A DNA stretch of 38,099 nt from an uncultured Bdellovibrionales bacterium (GTDB taxonomy: Bacteria > Bdellovibrionota > Bdellovibrionia > Bdellovibrionales > Bdellovibrionaceae): the NCBI GenBank assembly GCA_903926205.1, contig CAIYID010000054.1, positions 1 to 38,099 of the forward strand. The letters are read 5' to 3'. Numbering within the stretch: the first letter of the stretch is position 1; every line of letters begins with the position of its first letter. The notes beneath the pieces are model-generated. The model was not told the DNA's origin. It saw only the letters and a list, made by a program, of their open reading frames with translations, and did no database searches. Below, in pieces: positions 35,518 through 38,099 of the stretch. The translations under genes and the position numbers were made by a program.

Positions 35518-35916
35518 ATGACAGGCGAACAATTCAACCTTCCAGTGCACTTTCCCTGCTTTTTATGCGGGGATTTGGTCGACTTAAGGATTGATAAAAA
35601 GAAGCACCCCTATTGGATTTGTGATGCTTGTGGAATTCAAGCCTTTATAAGGAAAAGAATCGGAATTGCCAAATTAGAGTCCATTAATTCAGACCCGGAA
35701 ATCTATCGGTTTCTTGATGCCGGGGATTGTGTTCGAAATTCTGAGATTCTCAGGCTTAAAGCACGAATTGAATTAATTAAAACCGAAATAAATAATTCTG
35801 ATGATTTAATTTCTGATTTATTTGTGAATACTCCTGAAAAAAATAAATACATTAAACGGCTCAAATCGAAATTAAAGGTATTAGAGACTGAATATCAACA
35901 TAAATTAATTAATTGA
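35518..35916 (+). CDS. Zinc-ribbon and coiled-coil protein of unknown function
   Basis: 132 aa. An N-terminal zinc ribbon has four cysteines in two CxxC pairs (C14, C17, C35, C38; FPCFLCGD and WICDACGI). Residues about 75-130 form a charged coiled coil. Strong SD AGGGGG. It lies between rep and the excisionase-like gene in the same direction, so a role in replication or its control is likely but unproven. The ribbon resembles those of transcription or replication accessory factors. Confidence 0.75.
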   Translation: MTGEQFNLPVHFPCFLCGDLVDLRIDKKKHPYWICDACGIQAFIRKRIGIAKLESINSDPEIYRFLDAGDCVRNSEILRLKARIELIKTEINNSDDLISDLFVNTPEKNKYIKRLKSKLKVLETEYQHKLIN

Positions 35917-35945
35917 TAAAAATAATCCCTATTTTTGAGGTATAC

Positions 35946-36176
35946 ATGCGCAGAAATATTAATTCGCTCTTTGAAATTCATTCGACTACAGAAAATAAAC
36001 AAATGCCTAAAAGACAGGATTGGTTTTCGTCAAAGGAAGCGGCTGATTATCTTCGAATTCCCGTCGGCTCACTTCGTAATATGGTCAGCAACGGTGGATT
36101 AAAGCCGCGTGGCCGAGTGGGACGCCTCAACCGCTTTCACATTGACGACCTCATTGAGCTCCTCACTAGAAAGTGA
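35946..36176 (+). CDS. xis: Excisionase-like helix-turn-helix protein
   Basis: 76 aa. The HTH_17/MerR-type domain is at about residues 26-75 (WFSSKEAADYLRIPVGSLRNMVSNGG, then KPRGRVGRLNRFHIDDLIELL), as in recombination directionality factors. It sits directly before the integrase gene with a 7-bp gap. ATG at 35946 has GAGG upstream; an ATG at 36003 (MPKRQDWF) is an alternative. Could also be a transcription regulator. Confidence 0.8.
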   Translation: MRRNINSLFEIHSTTENKQMPKRQDWFSSKEAADYLRIPVGSLRNMVSNGGLKPRGRVGRLNRFHIDDLIELLTRK

Positions 36177-36183
36177 GTATTTA

Positions 36184-37278
36184 ATGGGAATCAGATTTGA
36201 CCCTGCGACAAACACGTGGACGGCATCTTACAGCAGGCGACCTGGACCTGGTGTTGCACCAATTTCGAAAACGGTTAAAAAAATTGGTTCGGAAAAGGCT
36301 GCACAAAAGGTGCTTGAACAGATTATGTCCGACGTTATGGATAAATCAAAATTTAAGTTAGCGCCGCGATGGTCGTTTGTCGTTGAAAAATATTTCGATC
36401 AAACGGCGGCGACGGGGATTTCCGGAAAAACATTGGAAAATTATCGGTACAATATCATCGCGCATACTTTTCCTAAGTGGGAGAAATTGTCGGTTCAAGA
36501 TATTACAGCTAAGCAGATTTTGGAAGTGATCAACGTGGACTTAAAAGACAAGGCTTCGTCGCATCGGAAATATGTTTTGAAAATTTTGCGGAACATTTTT
36601 ACTTTTGCAGTCAACGAAGATTTTGTGTCCCGCAATCCAACCCCAAGCATCCACTTCAAAAAGCAAGAAAAGCTCAAAGGCGTTTTAACTAAGGATCAAG
36701 TGATGCTGTTTCTCACCACGGCAAAGGAACTAAATCATGAGTGGTATCCACATTGGTTTATGGCACTTTACACAGGAATGAGAAACGGTGAGCTGTATGC
36801 TTTGAAATGGGATCGAATAAATCTTGAGAATAATTTTATCGTGATTGATTCAGCATGGAATAACGTTGACGGAATTAAATCGACGAAATCAGGCGATGAT
36901 CGCATCTTAGAAATTGCTCCCGATTTGCGATATTTGCTCGCAGAACTGAAAGTAAGAAATGGTGACGGTGAATTTGTACTTCCTCGGATTAGTTCGTGGA
37001 ATAAAGGCGAGCAGGCGCGAGAGCTTCGAAAGTTTTTAATAGGCCTTAATCTGCCACAAATAAGGTTTCATGATTTGAGAGCGACCTGGGCGACATTGCT
37101 TCTGTCATCCGGACTGGAACCAATCAAAGTTATGAAAATGGGTGGTTGGAAGGATTTAAAGACTCTTCAGATTTACATCCGAAAATCAGGGATTGATATC
37201 AAAGGATGCATGGAAGGGTTCTCTTTACACAATCCCTCCGCGAAATCGGCAAAAGTTTTCCACTTGTCTGCAAGATAA
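36184..37278 (+). CDS. int: Tyrosine recombinase (integrase)
   Basis: 364 aa. The N-terminal AP2-like arm-binding region (about 1-58) is followed by a SAM-like core-binding domain (60-155) and the catalytic domain. Catalytic residues: R200 (GMRNGEL), K232 or K235, H296 and R299 (HDLRATWA), W322 in place of the second His, and nucleophile Y331 (LQIYIRKSG). All are intact. It is transcribed toward attR, 62 bp away, at the end distant from the tRNA. SD is weak. Confidence 0.95.
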   Translation: MGIRFDPATNTWTASYSRRPGPGVAPISKTVKKIGSEKAAQKVLEQIMSDVMDKSKFKLAPRWSFVVEKYFDQTAATGISGKTLENYRYNIIAHTFPKWEKLSVQDITAKQILEVINVDLKDKASSHRKYVLKILRNIFTFAVNEDFVSRNPTPSIHFKKQEKLKGVLTKDQVMLFLTTAKELNHEWYPHWFMALYTGMRNGELYALKWDRINLENNFIVIDSAWNNVDGIKSTKSGDDRILEIAPDLRYLLAELKVRNGDGEFVLPRISSWNKGEQARELRKFLIGLNLPQIRFHDLRATWATLLLSSGLEPIKVMKMGGWKDLKTLQIYIRKSGIDIKGCMEGFSLHNPSAKSAKVFHLSAR

Positions 37279-37285
37279 AATAATA

Positions 37286-37296
37286 CTGTAGTTGAA
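37286..37296 (+). repeat. Candidate integrase arm-type site, right end
   Basis: CTGTAGTTGAA, identical to the 11-mer at 27309-27319 near the left end; 44 bp before the attR core. See the left-end entry. Confidence 0.55.
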
Positions 37297-37340
37297 CAAG
37301 GTGTAGAGTTGGGTGATATCAATCAGTTAGATTGAGTCTT

Positions 37341-37353
37341 TCACTCCCTACCA
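37341..37353 (+). repeat. attR core (13-bp direct repeat, right copy)
   Basis: TCACTCCCTACCA, identical to the 3' end of the tRNA at 27145-27157. It is the chromosomal tRNA end displaced by integration; a few bases to its left (TC, then TTT) also partly match the tRNA. Confidence 0.9.
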
Positions 37354-37360
37354 TTTATCA

Positions 37361-37386
37361 AAACCCGCCACTGAGCGGGTTTTTTT
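37361..37386 (+). terminator. Intrinsic terminator next to attR, probably the tRNA's original one
   Basis: AAACCCGC (37361-37368), 6-nt loop, GCGGGTTT (37375-37382), then T through 37386. It lies 7 bp after the attR core. The tRNA at the left end has no terminator directly downstream, so this one probably served it before integration. It now can end the integrase transcript. Confidence 0.85.
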
Positions 37387-37453
37387 ATGCCCAGAATTTG
37401 CTTAGAGAAATTGCTTATTACACTGAGGTTATTTGGTTATCACGGGCTGTTTT

Positions 37454-37870
37454 CTATATTTGAGGAACTACCGACCCGCCATCCACAGCTTTTTTGCATA
37501 CGCCCTTAGAAATAAAAATTTGCAATGCGCTATTAAGCTCCCCTTCTCCATCAACGTCGAACGCGAGTCGACTTGGATCACTCGAATTGTCAAATTGAGC
37601 CTCTCCTACAACATAGCCATCTTTTTCTAAGAAAATATCGTATTTCTGAGTAAACCATCCCAATGGCCATTTCTGGGCCTTCACATAAACGCAATCCAAT
37701 GATTTACACATATAATTGATCACACTAGGGTTACTCTGATTTACAGAAACCACAGCATATTCATCACTCGCACAGTTAACTTGAATTTGCTCTTCGCTAT
37801 TTACACCGGCATCAGCAAAAACTGCTGAAGTCATTAAGGACATTCCCAAAACAAGTAAAATTGTTTTCAT
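37454..37870 (-). CDS. Small secreted hypothetical protein
   Basis: 138 aa. Sec signal peptide MKTILLVLGMSLMTSAVFADA, probably cleaved after VFA. The mature part has four cysteines (VNCAS, MCKSLDC, KGVCKK) that could form two disulfides, and a strand-rich body. No family recognised. It lies outside the element, on the chromosome side of attR, facing the terminator. The ATG at 37870 is the one matching the signal peptide; a GGGTG lies upstream. Confidence 0.7.
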   Translation of the reverse strand: MKTILLVLGMSLMTSAVFADAGVNSEEQIQVNCASDEYAVVSVNQSNPSVINYMCKSLDCVYVKAQKWPLGWFTQKYDIFLEKDGYVVGEAQFDNSSDPSRLAFDVDGEGELNSALQIFISKGVCKKAVDGGSVVPQI

Positions 37871-37991
37871 AAATGCACCCATTCTACCTAATTACCGACA
37901 GAAATTATTTCCTGTCATCAATAACTCTAAAGTTAGCTCTGTGTTTGTGGAAATATAGAGGACTTGTCCCACCTAGTCGTTAGGGTTTGAA

Positions 37992-38026
37992 AGTCGGGTT
38001 CCCCAGGATATTATCCTGGAACGACT
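37992..38026 (+). promoter_or_regulatory. Long imperfect hairpin before the last gene
   Basis: AGTCG (37992-37996) pairs with CGACT (38022-38026); inside, CCAGGATA-T-TATCCTGG (38003-38019) is a perfect 8-bp stem. The complete arm pairs over 15 bases with two 2-nt bulges. It is 30 bp before the ATG at 38057, so it may lie in a leader. There is no T run after it. Confidence 0.45.
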
Positions 38027-38056
38027 AAATTCTCTCCGAATGAGAAAGGAACCCAA

Positions 38057-38099
38057 ATGAAGAAAACCAATATTACGAACATAAGTCAATTGAGCCAGG
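38057..38099 (+). CDS. Start of a gene cut by the window end
   Basis: ATG followed by an open frame to the window end (MKKTNITNISQLSQ...), with AAAGGA about 6 bp upstream. Only 14 codons are visible, so no product can be named. Confidence 0.45.
   Translation, partial: MKKTNITNISQLSQ

Larger units (their letters stand above)
27158..37353. mobile_element. Integrative replicating element in a tRNA-CAU gene
   Basis: About 10.2 kb bounded by 13-bp repeats, with a tyrosine integrase at the right end. It contains: outer-membrane barrel (minus); XRE regulator; SIR2 protein; unknown 323-aa protein; family A DNA polymerase; SpoVG-like protein; putative origin; HUH initiator; zinc-ribbon protein; excisionase-like protein; integrase. 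No phage structural gene, relaxase or conjugation gene was recognised. The rolling-circle initiator implies an excised circular form that replicates. Spread between cells may depend on helper functions. Confidence 0.9.

Noticed and set aside
27158-37353. Element as a complete prophage or conjugative element
   Set aside because: No terminase, capsid, tail, relaxase, coupling or secretion genes are recognised in the 10.2 kb.

Overview
The window looks like a Bdellovibrionota-type chromosome (Bdellovibrio or Pseudobdellovibrio relatives). This is inferred from gene content: an orphan mreB, a PrkA/YeaH/SpoVR cluster, LpoB with a partner lipoprotein, many lipoproteins, moderate GC and SD-led, tightly packed genes. 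No rRNA or species marker is present, so the assignment is tentative.

Positions 1-27157 are ordinary chromosome. In order they hold: a HAD phosphatase; a GNAT-like gene overlapping glpD; mreB followed by a sigma-like/anti-sigma-like pair and a large sensor kinase; a class II glutamine amidotransferase; a short RadC/JAB protein; lpoB with a second lipoprotein; phaR; an envelope run (pseudopilin-like, TPR lipoprotein, LolB-like lipoprotein); the prkA-yeaH-spoVR-SUI1 operon; tadA divergent from the macromolecular-synthesis cluster rpsU-yqeY-dnaG-rpoD; a lipoprotein; and a tRNA with anticodon CAU.

Positions 27158-37353 form an integrated element of about 10.2 kb in the 3' end of that tRNA. A 13-bp core is repeated at both ends (27145-27157 and 37341-37353). 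Next to the right copy lies an intrinsic terminator that probably once served the tRNA. The element carries, left to right, an outer-membrane barrel protein, a divergent XRE regulator, a SIR2-domain protein, and a replication/integration block. That block contains an unknown 323-aa protein, a family A DNA polymerase with intact proofreading motifs, a SpoVG-like protein, an HUH rolling-circle initiator with two tyrosines, a zinc-ribbon protein, an excisionase-like HTH protein and a tyrosine integrase. Just upstream of the initiator is a long hairpin capped by GCGAAGC, with flanking direct repeats, which resembles a replication origin. No capsid, terminase, relaxase or secretion gene was recognised. 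It therefore looks like a self-replicating integrative element (integrated plasmid or phage satellite) that carries a candidate defence gene. The pairing of an HUH initiator with its own DNA polymerase is its most unusual property.

Positions 37354-38099 return to the chromosome, with a small secreted protein and the start of another gene.
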